A program made the position numbers and the translations under genes. The notes beneath the pieces were generated by a model that made no database searches, had not been told where the DNA came from, and worked only from the letters and a program-made list of their open reading frames with translations. This document shows, piece after piece, positions 1 to 7,438 of a stretch of 9,768 nt of DNA. Numbering within the stretch: the stretch's first letter is position 1; each line of letters opens with the position of its first letter. Origin of the DNA: Candidatus Sulfotelmatobacter sp. (GTDB taxonomy: Bacteria; Acidobacteriota; Terriglobia; Terriglobales; Acidobacteriaceae); NCBI GenBank assembly GCA_030045935.1, contig JASIEN010000160.1, forward strand, positions 1-9,768, given 5' to 3'.

Positions 1-423
1 GAAGCCTGTGCCAATCCCCGTGCCCACGGTCACGTAAAGAAGTCTTTCCTTGTTCTTGCCGGCGCCCCAGCTCGCCTCTCCGAGAGCAGCCGCGTCAGCG
101 TCGTTTTCCATAGCGACCCTCACGCGAAAGCGTTCTGCCAGATCGCGGACCGGATTTTCTCCCTTCCAGTTGGGAAAGAAATTAACGTCGCCGAACTCGC
201 CGGTTACCGGAAATATCGGCCCCGTTGATCCGATGCCAACGCCAGAGATTTGGACCTTAGAGCTTCGTGCTGTTTCCTTGAGCATCCGGCAGATATTTTC
301 AAGCGCGTGGGCGTAGCCGAGATGAGGGTCTGTGGGGCATTCGGCGTGTGCAAGCACTTTGCCGCGATCGTCAACCATGCCCACAGCGATCTTGGTCCCG
401 CCGATATCGACTGCTCCGATCAA
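1..423 (-). CDS. ROK-family sugar kinase (glucokinase-like), N-terminal part
   Basis: The 141 visible residues are the N-terminal lobe of a ROK kinase, a cytoplasmic enzyme that typically phosphorylates glucose or another hexose with ATP; a few ROK members are repressors instead. The phosphate-binding DIGGTK is at residues 6-11, GVGIGSTGP at 61-69, ENDADAAALGE at 106-116 (N107-D108 is the usual catalytic pair), and VTVGTGIGTGF ends the visible part. There is no N-terminal helix-turn-helix, which favours a kinase over a NagC/XylR-type repressor. I chose a TTG start at 423: it puts DIGGTK at the usual distance from the N-terminus and is preceded by a purine-rich GAGGAGAG Shine-Dalgarno sequence. 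The C-terminal half, including the Cys-rich zinc site that many ROK proteins carry, lies beyond the left edge, so substrate specificity cannot be judged. Confidence 0.9.
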   Translation of the reverse strand, partial: MIGAVDIGGTKIAVGMVDDRGKVLAHAECPTDPHLGYAHALENICRMLKETARSSKVQISGVGIGSTGPIFPVTGEFGDVNFFPNWKGENPVRDLAERFRVRVAMENDADAAALGEASWGAGKNKERLLYVTVGTGIGTGF

Positions 424-754
424 AACTCTCTCCTCGGATTGTCACTTTCGCAGCTATTCGCCAGTTTTCAATTCGGAATCACGTACCGCCACTGCATTGG
501 TGACCGTTTTTCTTTTCGATGATTGATTTAAGTTTCAGTGGTTGTGGACGGCGCCGGTGTAGCGCTCGAAGGTAGACTCTCATTGTTTGCGCGCAGAACC
601 GTGCACTGCCTAGGTTATCTCAATGCGAACTGACTGGACGGCAAACGCTGCACCGCTGCACTAGAACAAAGGCTTCCCATCCTGCGATCTTCAGCCCGGA
701 AAGGCTTCGGGCGAGTTTCGCAGAGCTGCTTTCCCTGGGCTTAGTCGCCCGAGA
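424..754. other. Intergenic region between permease and ROK kinase genes
   Basis: No credible gene is seen in these 331 bases. The short open frames here have no recognisable protein character. The right end, downstream of the permease stop, has two small hairpins (694-712, GCCCGGA pairing with TTCGGGC; and 737-750, GGGC pairing with GCCC), but neither is followed by a T run on the minus strand, so a rho-independent terminator is not supported. An 8-base direct duplication CGCTGCAC occurs at 646-653 and 654-661. The ROK promoter should lie here. A TTGAAA can be read on the minus strand at 466-471, but no convincing -10 follows it. Confidence 0.5.
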
Positions 755-1990
755 TCACTCGTACCTCAAACTCTCCACCGGATCCAGTTGCGCTGCTCGT
801 GCGGCCGGCACCGTTCCAAAAATAATGCCCACGACGGAAGACACCAGGATCGCAATAATGGCTGACAATCCCGAAATCGGCACGCGGTATTCGGTGAGAA
901 AACGGACGGAGTAGGGAATTGCCAACCCAATCACGATTCCGACAAAGCCCCCGATCAGCGAAATCGAAATCGCTTCTGCCAGGAACTGCAGCCTAATTTC
1001 CCGCCGGGTGGCTCCCACGGCTTTGCGGATTCCGATTTCGCGAATGCGAGAAGTCACCGTCGCCAGCATGATATTCATAATGCCAATCCCGCTGACCAGC
1101 AGAGTCACCAGCGAGATCAGGAGCAATACCCACGTCAGGCCCGTTGCCACGCGATCTGCCGTAGTAAGCAACTCCGTAAGGTTTTGCACCGAGTACACAG
1201 ATTCGGGCCGGTGGCGCGATTGCAGCACGCGTTTGATCTGCGTCGTTGCCTGCGGCACCATCGACGTATCTTCCATGGAAAAATAGATCATCTTTACATT
1301 CGGGGTTTCCAGAAAATAGCGGCTGACCGAATAAGGAATGACCATCGTATTCTCGGTGACTTCGGTTTCGCCGAAAGTCTCGGCACTTTCTTTGAACGTG
1401 CCGACTACCACAAAAGGCAGCCCGGTGAGTTTAACGACTTTGCCGATAGCAGCTTGTTGCGATCCGTAAACCGTCCGTGCCATTTTTTCGGTAATGACGG
1501 CCACTTTGTTGTGCGCCAGCGAATCCTCGCGATCAAAAAATCGCCCGGCGAGAACTTTCAGGTTGCGGACCTGCTGGTATTCTGGGTAGACACCGAGGAT
1601 TTGCACATCTTTTTCGTCACCGTTGCCGACTGGAATTCGCTCTCCCAAAGTAACAATTGGCGAGGCAGCAACGACGCCCGGCACCTGCTCCCGCACGGCC
1701 AGCACATCGTCGACGGTGAGCGGATCCATGGCCGAGTTGCTGATGTGCTGCTGTCCCTGATATTCCGCCCAGATCTCGTTGGTGCCGATGGCTTGAATCT
1801 GAGCGATGACCCATTGTCTGCCGGTCATCCCAATCGTCACGACAAGGATAAGAGATGCCGTCCCTATCACCATGCCCAAGGCCGTCAGCGCGAAGCGCAC
1901 CTTGTTGGCGCAGAAAGTGTCGAAGGCGAAATTGAGCACCTCCTCCAGAGCGAATCTGGGACGAAGGCGCTTAGGCATGAGAGCAGCCAT
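755..1990 (-). CDS. MacB/FtsX-type ABC transporter permease
   Basis: This is a 411-residue inner-membrane permease of the MacB/LolC-like class, whose members couple ATP hydrolysis by a separate or fused ATPase to extracytoplasmic work such as efflux or lipoprotein handling. The topology is typical: TM1 about 33-55, a large periplasmic MacB_PCD-like domain about 56-283, then three TM helices about 286-312, 339-363 and 371-394 forming the FtsX domain. Family hallmarks are the cytoplasmic coupling segment RIREIGIRKAVGATRREI (315-332) and the C-terminal PAARAAQLDPVESLRYE. The length fits a stand-alone permease without fused ATPase. No ATPase or membrane-fusion partner gene is in the window, since its upstream neighbour is divergent. 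The start at 1990 has only a weak AAAGAA purine tract before it; Met5 is an alternative. The substrate is unknown. Confidence 0.93.
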   Translation of the reverse strand: MAALMPKRLRPRFALEEVLNFAFDTFCANKVRFALTALGMVIGTASLILVVTIGMTGRQWVIAQIQAIGTNEIWAEYQGQQHISNSAMDPLTVDDVLAVREQVPGVVAASPIVTLGERIPVGNGDEKDVQILGVYPEYQQVRNLKVLAGRFFDREDSLAHNKVAVITEKMARTVYGSQQAAIGKVVKLTGLPFVVVGTFKESAETFGETEVTENTMVIPYSVSRYFLETPNVKMIYFSMEDTSMVPQATTQIKRVLQSRHRPESVYSVQNLTELLTTADRVATGLTWVLLLISLVTLLVSGIGIMNIMLATVTSRIREIGIRKAVGATRREIRLQFLAEAISISLIGGFVGIVIGLAIPYSVRFLTEYRVPISGLSAIIAILVSSVVGIIFGTVPAARAAQLDPVESLRYE

Positions 1991-2081
1991 ATTTTTCTTT
2001 AGATGCTACGTCCTCGAGATGGACTGCGCAAGCTGATACGCGCAGGAAACAGGCGGCAAGCAAATGCGATAATCAAAACAC

Positions 2082-3410
2082 ATGGCCTCTGCAATCCTGA
2101 CAGTACCGACCGCAAACGAGACAATCGCCCAAAGCAATCACCGCTCCCTTTTCTGGATGCTCCTGATCGGCCTGATCCTGCGCCTGACTGTAATGTCGTT
2201 CGTATACCCGGAGCGCATCGATCCATATCGGGATCACTGGCAACTCGGCGGCGAAGGCGGCAGAATCGCCCGCTCCATCGCGCAAGGGCAAGGTTTCAGC
2301 AATCCCTTGTTCGGGAACACCGGGTCCACTGCGTGGCTGGGGCCCGTTTATCCCTATCTTCTGGCTGGAATCTTTAAGTTGTTTGGGATCTACAGCAATG
2401 CCTCGGCATTTGCGGCGATGGCATTGAACTGTCTGTTCTCGGCAGTCACCTGCATTCCCGTCTACCTCATCGCGCGCAAACATTTTGGCGACCCGACCGC
2501 CACCTGGGTGGGATGGGCCTGGGCTTTTTTCCCGTACAGTATTTTTTTTGCGGCGGATTTTATCTGGGCCACCACGCTCACCACTCTGCTGATGACTCTC
2601 ATATTTCTTACTTCTCTCTATATCGAGAATTCGTCTTCCATTTTGACCTGGGCCTGTTTCGGCGGGCTCAGCGGAATTGGAGCATTAGCCGACCCCATCG
2701 TCATGTCAGTAGCGCCCTTCCTGGGCGCCTGGGCTTGTTATCGCCTCTACAAAAACGGCGGGCGCTGGTTTGTTTCCGGACTCGCCGGCATATTCGCCGT
2801 AACGCTGATCGTCTCGCCCTGGTTCATTCGCAACTACAAAATATTCCACAAATTCATCCCGATCCGCAGTTGTCTGGGCCTGGAAATTTACTGCGGCAAC
2901 AATCAGGATTCCTGGCATTGGGACCCACCGGGCTATCATCCTTCTGACAACGAGAGCGAGTGGCGGGAGTATCAGCAACTGGGTGAAACCGCTTACATCT
3001 CTAAAAAGTTGCACGAGGGCATGGCGTTCATCGGCTCGCACAAGCTTTTGTATGCGAGGCAGACGTTGCGGCGTGTGGTTTATTTGTGGACGGGCTTCTG
3101 GAGTTTTAGCCCGCGCTATCTGCAAGAAGAGCCCGAGGACCCATACAATATGGTCTTTTGTACAGCACTGACAATTCTGACGTTGGCCGGATTGCGCCGA
3201 GCCTGGCAACTCGACCGTTCGATCGCGATGCCTTATATTATCGTCGTCCTTTTCTTTCCCATGATCTATTACTTTACGCATCCGGAAGACTACTACCGCC
3301 GTCCGATTGATCCTCAGTATGTAGTACTGGCGGCGTACACGGCCGCGTCATGGGCCGGTAAGCGCAAGAGGCAGTTCACTGCCAATCGCGCAGTTGCTGC
3401 TACTGCTTGA
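2082..3410 (+). CDS. ArnT/PMT-like GT-C membrane glycosyltransferase
   Basis: This is a 442-residue polytopic protein with about nine to eleven hydrophobic segments (about 23-41, 86-103, 108-130, 142-162, 165-180, 189-206, 209-222, 232-248, 356-371, 380-398 and 411-424). After TM1 comes a long extracytoplasmic loop with acidic residues (DHWQLGGEGGRIARSIAQG, 51-69, then GFSNPLF), the position where GT-C enzymes hold their catalytic acid. An extracytoplasmic stretch follows at 250-350, and a YYRRPIDPQYVVLAAY segment at 404-419 resembles the RYRxPxxP-type C-terminal motif common in this group. GT-C enzymes move a sugar from a polyprenyl phosphate carrier to a lipid, glycan or protein on the outer face of the membrane. 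Acceptor and sugar cannot be read from the sequence. The ATG at 2082 lacks a clear Shine-Dalgarno sequence. The gene is first in a probable operon and its stop abuts the next gene's start (TGA|GTG). Confidence 0.8.
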   Translation: MASAILTVPTANETIAQSNHRSLFWMLLIGLILRLTVMSFVYPERIDPYRDHWQLGGEGGRIARSIAQGQGFSNPLFGNTGSTAWLGPVYPYLLAGIFKLFGIYSNASAFAAMALNCLFSAVTCIPVYLIARKHFGDPTATWVGWAWAFFPYSIFFAADFIWATTLTTLLMTLIFLTSLYIENSSSILTWACFGGLSGIGALADPIVMSVAPFLGAWACYRLYKNGGRWFVSGLAGIFAVTLIVSPWFIRNYKIFHKFIPIRSCLGLEIYCGNNQDSWHWDPPGYHPSDNESEWREYQQLGETAYISKKLHEGMAFIGSHKLLYARQTLRRVVYLWTGFWSFSPRYLQEEPEDPYNMVFCTALTILTLAGLRRAWQLDRSIAMPYIIVVLFFPMIYYFTHPEDYYRRPIDPQYVVLAAYTAASWAGKRKRQFTANRAVAATA

Positions 3411-4931
3411 GTGAACAACATTTTTTCAGAAAAAAATAAAACGCCATACATTTTCTTGCTCCTGTTGACGGCCGCAGCGTTGTTGGTGCACGGCTACCAT
3501 CCCTGCGCAGAGGATGCGGAAATTTACCTTCCCGGCGTCGAGAAGATTCTGAACCCGCAGTTGTTCCCCGTGGGCCAGGAATTCTTTGCTTCCCACGCCA
3601 GTTTGACAATCTTCCCGCGCCTGATCGCATTTTCTATCCGTGCAAGCCATCTGCCCTTCCAGTGGGCCCTTTTCATGTGGCATGTTGTCTCAATTTTTCT
3701 CCTGTTGCTTGCTTGCTGGGAATTGGCTCGGCTGCTGTTTCCTGGTGCTGCGGCGCGATGGGCCGCAGTTTGTCTCGTAGCCGCGCTGTTGACCATGCCC
3801 GTGGCTGGTACCGCGCTCTACATCATGGACCAGTACTTAAACCCACGGAACCTGGCTGCATTCTCTTCCATTTTCGCCGTCGCGCGCACCCTTGAGAAAA
3901 GATACGTGCGAGCGTTTCTCTGGCTGGCCTTTGCCTTTACTGTTCACCCTTTGATGGCGGTATTCGCTGTTTCATTCTGCCTTCTGCTGGTGGTGATGGC
4001 ATGGTTCGAAAAGTTCGAAAGCAAAACCGAAGACCTCCGAGAGTCCGCCTGTGTAAGCGCCGTGCTTCTGTTGTTGCCCTTCGGGATTTCGCTTGACCCT
4101 CCCAGTTCTCCCGCCTACCACGCCGCCGCCATGCACAAGCACTTTCACTACATCCAGCTTTGGACGTGGTACGAGCAGCTGGGCGCCATCGCTCCCGCTG
4201 TTCTGTTCTGGTGGTTCGCGCGAATTGCCCGCGCTCGCCAATGGTATCGCCTCGCGCTAGTGTGCCGCGCCCTTGTGATTTACAACCTTGTCTATTTCGT
4301 CGCCGCCCTCATCGTCGATTTACCGGCGAGATTCGAGAGTCTCGCACGCGTGCAACCCTTACGCAGCCTCCACCTGCTCTATATTTTGCTGTTCCTCATC
4401 ATCGGAGGTTTGCTCGGTGAGTTTGTTTTAAGAAATCGCGTCTGGCGCTGGCTGATCGTTTTCCTTCCGTTGTCGGCAGGCATGTCGCTGGCGCAACGCG
4501 CCCTTTTTCCCGCCAGCGCGCACATCGAGTGGCCCGGCGCTGCGGAAAAAAATCCCTGGGCAGAGGCTTTTCTCTGGATTCGCGGCCACACGCCGGTCAA
4601 CGCAATATTCGCGTTAGATCCCAATTTTACGCATGTCCGCGGCGAAGATACCGTCGGTTTTCGCTGCCTGGCTCAGAGAAGCCGCCTTGCGGATCTATCC
4701 AAAGACGCCGGGGCAGTCAGCATGTTCCCCCCGCTGGCCGACGAATGGTGGACGCAGATAAACAGTCAAAACCCGTGGAAGGATTTCGGCATCGAAGATT
4801 ATAAGCGTCTTAAGAAAACGTACGCGGTGACTTGGGTCGTGCTGCAGCAGCCTGGCATTGCGGGGCTTGACTGTCCTTACCAGAACAGCGCGGTCCAAGT
4901 ATGCACAATTCCCGAGAACCACCTTCGATAG
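3411..4931 (+). CDS. Large polytopic membrane protein of unknown function, GT-C-like layout
   Basis: I do not recognise a characterised family. The 506-residue product has a hydrophobic N-terminal segment (12-27), then an extracytoplasmic stretch with acidic residues (CAEDAEIYLPG, 32-42), about nine to ten further hydrophobic segments between 82 and 362, and a soluble C-terminal region of about 140 residues (365-506). That region carries FALDPNFTHVRGEDTVGFRCL (in part, 400-420) followed by AQRSRLADLSKD (421-432). An acidic first loop plus many TM helices and a C-terminal soluble domain is the GT-C glycosyltransferase plan, so a sugar-transfer role beside the preceding gene is plausible but unproven. 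The GTG start follows the upstream TGA with no gap, which implies translational coupling. I recall similar hypothetical proteins from Acidobacteriota genomes, possibly under a DUF label, but could not check this. Confidence 0.85.
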   Translation: MNNIFSEKNKTPYIFLLLLTAAALLVHGYHPCAEDAEIYLPGVEKILNPQLFPVGQEFFASHASLTIFPRLIAFSIRASHLPFQWALFMWHVVSIFLLLLACWELARLLFPGAAARWAAVCLVAALLTMPVAGTALYIMDQYLNPRNLAAFSSIFAVARTLEKRYVRAFLWLAFAFTVHPLMAVFAVSFCLLLVVMAWFEKFESKTEDLRESACVSAVLLLLPFGISLDPPSSPAYHAAAMHKHFHYIQLWTWYEQLGAIAPAVLFWWFARIARARQWYRLALVCRALVIYNLVYFVAALIVDLPARFESLARVQPLRSLHLLYILLFLIIGGLLGEFVLRNRVWRWLIVFLPLSAGMSLAQRALFPASAHIEWPGAAEKNPWAEAFLWIRGHTPVNAIFALDPNFTHVRGEDTVGFRCLAQRSRLADLSKDAGAVSMFPPLADEWWTQINSQNPWKDFGIEDYKRLKKTYAVTWVVLQQPGIAGLDCPYQNSAVQVCTIPENHLR

Positions 4932-5003
4932 AGCAAAAACAGCCCAAATTTGCTGGCTTTGCCGTAGCGATCAGATACAATCATCGAACAGGAGAAATGT
5001 GGA

Positions 5004-5879
5004 ATGGCAACTGCCCCGGCCGTGCAGGCCGCAACTCGCTTGTTTCCCTACGAACGATGGGAGCCTCTTCTACCAGACCTCGTACCCCAATATCGCGAAA
5101 ACACACCCTGTCCGCATATTCTGTTAAACGAGTTCCTCGAGCCCGATGTTGCCCTCGAGATGGCTTGCGAGTTTCCCCACGCCTCAACCGACCAATGGAC
5201 GCAATACAAGCACGCCAACGAAAACAAGCTCGGCATGGCCAAACGCCAGCTGTTCCCCCCCACATTGGGCGCAGTTGTAGATGAGCTCAACTCTTGCGAA
5301 TTCGTCGCCTGGATTTCGGAACTGACCGGCATTCCGGACCTGTTGCCCGATCCCATGCTCGAAGGTGGTGGGTTGCACCAATCGGGCCGCGGTGGCTATC
5401 TTAACGTCCATACCGATTTTTCCATGCACCACTTCCACCCACATTGGCGCCGCCGCGTCAACTTGATCCTTTACCTCAATCCCGCATGGCAGGAAGAATG
5501 GGGCGGCTCCATCGAATTATGGGAACGCCGCCGGGGTAAGATGGATCGTTGCGCCGCAAAGTATGTGCCGCTACTGAACAATGCCCTCATCTTTACGACT
5601 GATTCGGAATCACTGCACGGTTTTCCCGATCCCCTGACGTGCCCGGAAAGTGAATCCCGCAAGAGCCTGGCCCTGTACTACTACACGGTCGAGAGAGATC
5701 GGCATGTTACGCCACATTCCACCGACTACTTCGCCCGTCCGCAAGATGGATGGAAGAAAGCCCTGATGATATGGCTGGATAAGAAAGCCGTTGACCTCTA
5801 TTCCCGCGCCAAAGTGCGCTTCGGCTTCTCCGACGAATTCGCCAGCAAAGTGCTGGGATTCCTGTCAGGGAAGAAGTAG
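5004..5879 (+). CDS. 2OG-Fe(II) dioxygenase, prolyl-4-hydroxylase-like
   Basis: This 291-residue soluble protein has the double-stranded beta-helix signature of 2-oxoglutarate/iron(II) oxygenases (2OG-FeII_Oxy_3-like). The HxD iron ligands are His136 and Asp138 (NVHTDFS), the distal ligand is probably His205 (SLHGFPDP), and the 2-oxoglutarate-binding basic residue is probably Arg219 (or Lys220) in SRKSLALYYY. The segment RVNLILYLNP with WGGSIELW (151-173) is characteristic of the group. Such enzymes hydroxylate a protein side chain, sugar or small molecule while decarboxylating 2-oxoglutarate. The ATG at 5004 has a good GGAGAA Shine-Dalgarno at 4991-4996. The 72-base gap after the preceding gene shows no terminator, so it probably belongs to the same transcript. 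There is no signal peptide, so any acceptor would be modified in the cytoplasm. The substrate is unknown; modification of a glycosylation acceptor or sugar is suggested only by the neighbours. Confidence 0.9.
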   Translation: MATAPAVQAATRLFPYERWEPLLPDLVPQYRENTPCPHILLNEFLEPDVALEMACEFPHASTDQWTQYKHANENKLGMAKRQLFPPTLGAVVDELNSCEFVAWISELTGIPDLLPDPMLEGGGLHQSGRGGYLNVHTDFSMHHFHPHWRRRVNLILYLNPAWQEEWGGSIELWERRRGKMDRCAAKYVPLLNNALIFTTDSESLHGFPDPLTCPESESRKSLALYYYTVERDRHVTPHSTDYFARPQDGWKKALMIWLDKKAVDLYSRAKVRFGFSDEFASKVLGFLSGKK

Positions 5880-5912
5880 TCGTATTGAAAACAATCTCGC
5901 AGTCCGCAACGA

Positions 5913-5995
5913 TGTCATTTCGAACCGGTCCGAAGGATCGGTGAGGAACCTGCTTTCGATTTTTCTGTGTGACTCCGTGGTGAAAAGGTTTTCCC
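5913..5995 (+). repeat. Dispersed repeat, most complete copy
   Basis: This lies in the convergent gap between the oxygenase and the GT2 gene. It has a head beginning TGTCATTTCGAAC, an internal hairpin at 5925-5941 (CCGGTCC, loop GAA, GGATCGG, with one G-T pair), the conserved box GAGGAACCTGCTTT (5943-5956), and a tail at 5969-5995 beginning GTGACTCCGTGGTGAAAAGG. The box recurs exactly, inverted, at 8304-8317 and with two changes at 8027-8040. The tail recurs at 8420-8446 with three changes in 27. No T run follows the hairpin closely on either strand, so terminator function for the two converging genes is possible but not shown. Confidence 0.75.
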
Positions 5996-6000
5996 AGACG

Positions 6001-6801
6001 CTACGCTGATCTCACCGTGCTCCGCGCATAATACGTGGGGTATCCCGGCTCCAGCTTCCTTCCCTTATCGCTGAATCGCCGAAGGTGCATCATCCCCGCT
6101 CGCTGCAAAGCAAACTGCAACGTGGTACCCACTACTCCTAACCCATACTTCACGCTGCGCCGGAAATTAATCGACGAGGCTGCCTCAAAATACTTCGTCG
6201 GACACGAAACTTCCCCAATGCGAAATCCAAAATGCACGCATTGCGCGAGCATCTGATTATCGAAGACGAAGTCGTCAGAATTCTCGAGCAGCGGCAGTTC
6301 GGTCAAGACTTTGCGGCTGAACGCGCGATACCCGGTATGGTATTCCGACAACTTCACCCGCAAAAAAAGATTTTCAAATGCCGTCAGTGCGCGGTTCGAG
6401 ATGTATTTCCAGATCGGCATGCCGCCGCGCAGGGCGGTACCGCCGATAATGCGCGAGCCCAGCACCACGTCGTACACATCGTAGGCCACCATGCTGGCCA
6501 TGGCGGTCAGCAGCAGCGGCGTGTACTGATAATCCGGGTGCAGCATGATGACCACGTCCGCTCCCGCTGCAAGCGCCTCGCGGTAGCAGGTCTGCTGATT
6601 GCGTCCGTAGCCGTAGTTGCGGTCGTGCTCGAAGACCCGCAGCCCGAGTTGTTGCGCCATCTCAATAGTGCGATCGGAGCTGTGGTCATCCACCAGAATT
6701 CTGATATCGACCAGAGCCGGCAGTTCGGCGACCGTGGCCTCAAGCGTCTTCTCCGCATTGTAAGCGGGCATGACCACCGCAATGGACTTCCCGTTAATCA
6801 T
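6001..6801 (-). CDS. Family-2 glycosyltransferase, polyprenol-phosphate sugar synthase-like
   Basis: This is a GT-A fold, inverting GT2 enzyme of 266 residues, of the DPM1-like group that moves a sugar from a nucleotide donor onto a polyprenyl phosphate at the cytoplasmic membrane face. The N-terminus IAVVMPAYNAEKTLEATV leads to the nucleotide-binding VDDHSSD (37-43), the metal-site equivalent HPDYQY (88-93), GSR (115-117), the acceptor-region SEYHTGYRAFS (152-162) and FVFDNQM (178-184). No strong TM helices follow, so this is the short form without a membrane anchor. I chose the ATG at 6801. The open frame extends 39 codons further to 6918, but that extension has no family character, and its first codons are read out of a dispersed repeat (6904-6932). 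The Shine-Dalgarno sequence is weak. This enzyme could supply the lipid-linked sugar used by the GT-C protein encoded at 2082. Confidence 0.88.
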   Translation of the reverse strand: MINGKSIAVVMPAYNAEKTLEATVAELPALVDIRILVDDHSSDRTIEMAQQLGLRVFEHDRNYGYGRNQQTCYREALAAGADVVIMLHPDYQYTPLLLTAMASMVAYDVYDVVLGSRIIGGTALRGGMPIWKYISNRALTAFENLFLRVKLSEYHTGYRAFSRKVLTELPLLENSDDFVFDNQMLAQCVHFGFRIGEVSCPTKYFEAASSINFRRSVKYGLGVVGTTLQFALQRAGMMHLRRFSDKGRKLEPGYPTYYARSTVRSA

Positions 6802-6903
6802 CTGGGCGAAATTGTGAATGGTTCTGTCTACATGATAACTGATCGGCAGTATCCCCGATAAAGCCGTCGTCATCCCGAAGCCCCGCCATCTCTTACTCGA
6901 CCA

Positions 6904-6932
6904 TCTCGATGGCGTCATCCCGAACGCCCGCG
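6904..6932 (+). repeat. 29-base dispersed repeat, copy 1
   Basis: The segment reads TCTCGATGGCGTCATCCCGA followed by ACGCCCGCG. It matches 8061-8089 in 28 of 29 positions. The core GTCATCCCGA also resembles the head of the repeats at 5913 and 7997, so it may be a short relative of the same family. It overlaps the rejected N-terminal extension of the GT2 frame. Confidence 0.8.
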
Positions 6933-7130
6933 CTCAGCAACGACAGCGCTCCCACGCATATGGCGAGGCGGGATCGGTCCGGCTCAACGATTGGAAATGG
7001 TGGGAGGAAAAGATTCGAGACAGGGCAGGGTGAGCGCCCAGCGAAGGTGGGAGAAAAAGCCCACTGCTCGCGCAAAAGGCTGTGAGAAGTGGGGCACACA
7101 GTTGGCTGACAAGAGTGTTCGACAAACACG

Positions 7131-7176
7131 ACGTCGTCTTCCTGCCACAGAACTTCTCTCTGCAGCAAGACGACGT
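7131..7176. repeat. Long imperfect inverted repeat (hairpin)
   Basis: ACGTCGTCTT (7131-7140) and AAGACGACGT (7167-7176) are perfect 10-base inverted repeats. After one mismatch the stem continues with CTGC (7142-7145) pairing GCAG (7162-7165), leaving a 16-base loop. On the plus strand a T6 run follows at 7187-7192, but it is 10 bases from the stem, so this is not a classical terminator. It lies downstream of the small basic protein gene, which is read on the minus strand and ends at 7244. Confidence 0.6.
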
Positions 7177-7243
7177 GGGCGATCCCTTTTTTGCCTTCAC
7201 CGGGAGACAGGTCAAATCAGGTCGCCGATTCGAGCGATCCAGG

Positions 7244-7414
7244 TCACGCTTCGGAGGGCCTGCCTTTTTCTCTCGCCCAGCGCGCGTTTGCCGCCTTCCG
7301 TGCGCTCTCGGCGCGCTGCCTTGGCGTAAGCCGTGCTGCGCGGGTCTTCCCGCCCTTCCTGCCGATTTTCCTGGTATCGACAAGACTGTTACGCACGTTT
7401 TTCTTTCGAGCCAT
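7244..7414 (-). CDS. Small very basic protein with LTPRQRAESARKAANARWA motif
   Basis: This 56-residue protein has 19 Lys/Arg and only four acidic residues. The sequence has a GRKGGKTRAARLTPRQR core (18-34) followed by an Ala/Arg-rich probable helix AESARKAANARWAREKG (35-51). The pattern 'GGKxRAxxLTPxxRxxxARKAxxARW' is one I recall from many small uncharacterised bacterial proteins; function is unknown, though nucleic-acid binding is compatible with the charge. I chose the ATG at 7414 (MARKKN). The frame stays open to an ATG at 7486, but that start falls inside a repeated TACGCAT site and the intervening translation looks non-coding. A promoter-like pair at 7439-7467 would place transcription start shortly before this ATG. 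There is no clear Shine-Dalgarno sequence. The upstream region holds a cluster of operator-like sites. Confidence 0.65.
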   Translation of the reverse strand: MARKKNVRNSLVDTRKIGRKGGKTRAARLTPRQRAESARKAANARWAREKGRPSEA

Positions 7415-7438
7415 AGGGTTCTGGGGGAGCGCCGAAAA

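Larger units (their letters stand above)
6802..7243. other. Repeat-bearing intergenic region upstream of the GT2 gene
   Basis: No convincing gene is seen. Frames crossing this stretch give low-complexity Arg/Ser/Pro-rich translations, and some overlap the small basic protein gene in another frame. It contains two GTCATCCCGAA motifs (6869-6879 and 6914-6924, 45 bases apart), a small GTGGG/CCCAC hairpin (7047-7064) and a longer imperfect inverted repeat at 7131-7176. The GT2 promoter should lie in the first 100 bases on the minus strand, but I see no good -35/-10 pair. Confidence 0.5.

Noticed and set aside
694..750. Possible terminator for the ABC permease
   Set aside because: Two short hairpins exist, but neither is followed by a T run in the minus-strand direction.
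1184..2002. 272-codon plus-strand open frame opposite the ABC permease gene
   Set aside because: It lies entirely antisense to a clear permease gene and its His/Arg-rich translation has no family character; it is a shadow of the coding strand.
5880..6000. Bidirectional terminator between the converging oxygenase and GT2 genes
   Set aside because: The 7-base stem at 5925-5941 belongs to the dispersed repeat and the nearest T run (5960-5964) is about 18 bases away, so intrinsic termination is not supported by sequence alone.
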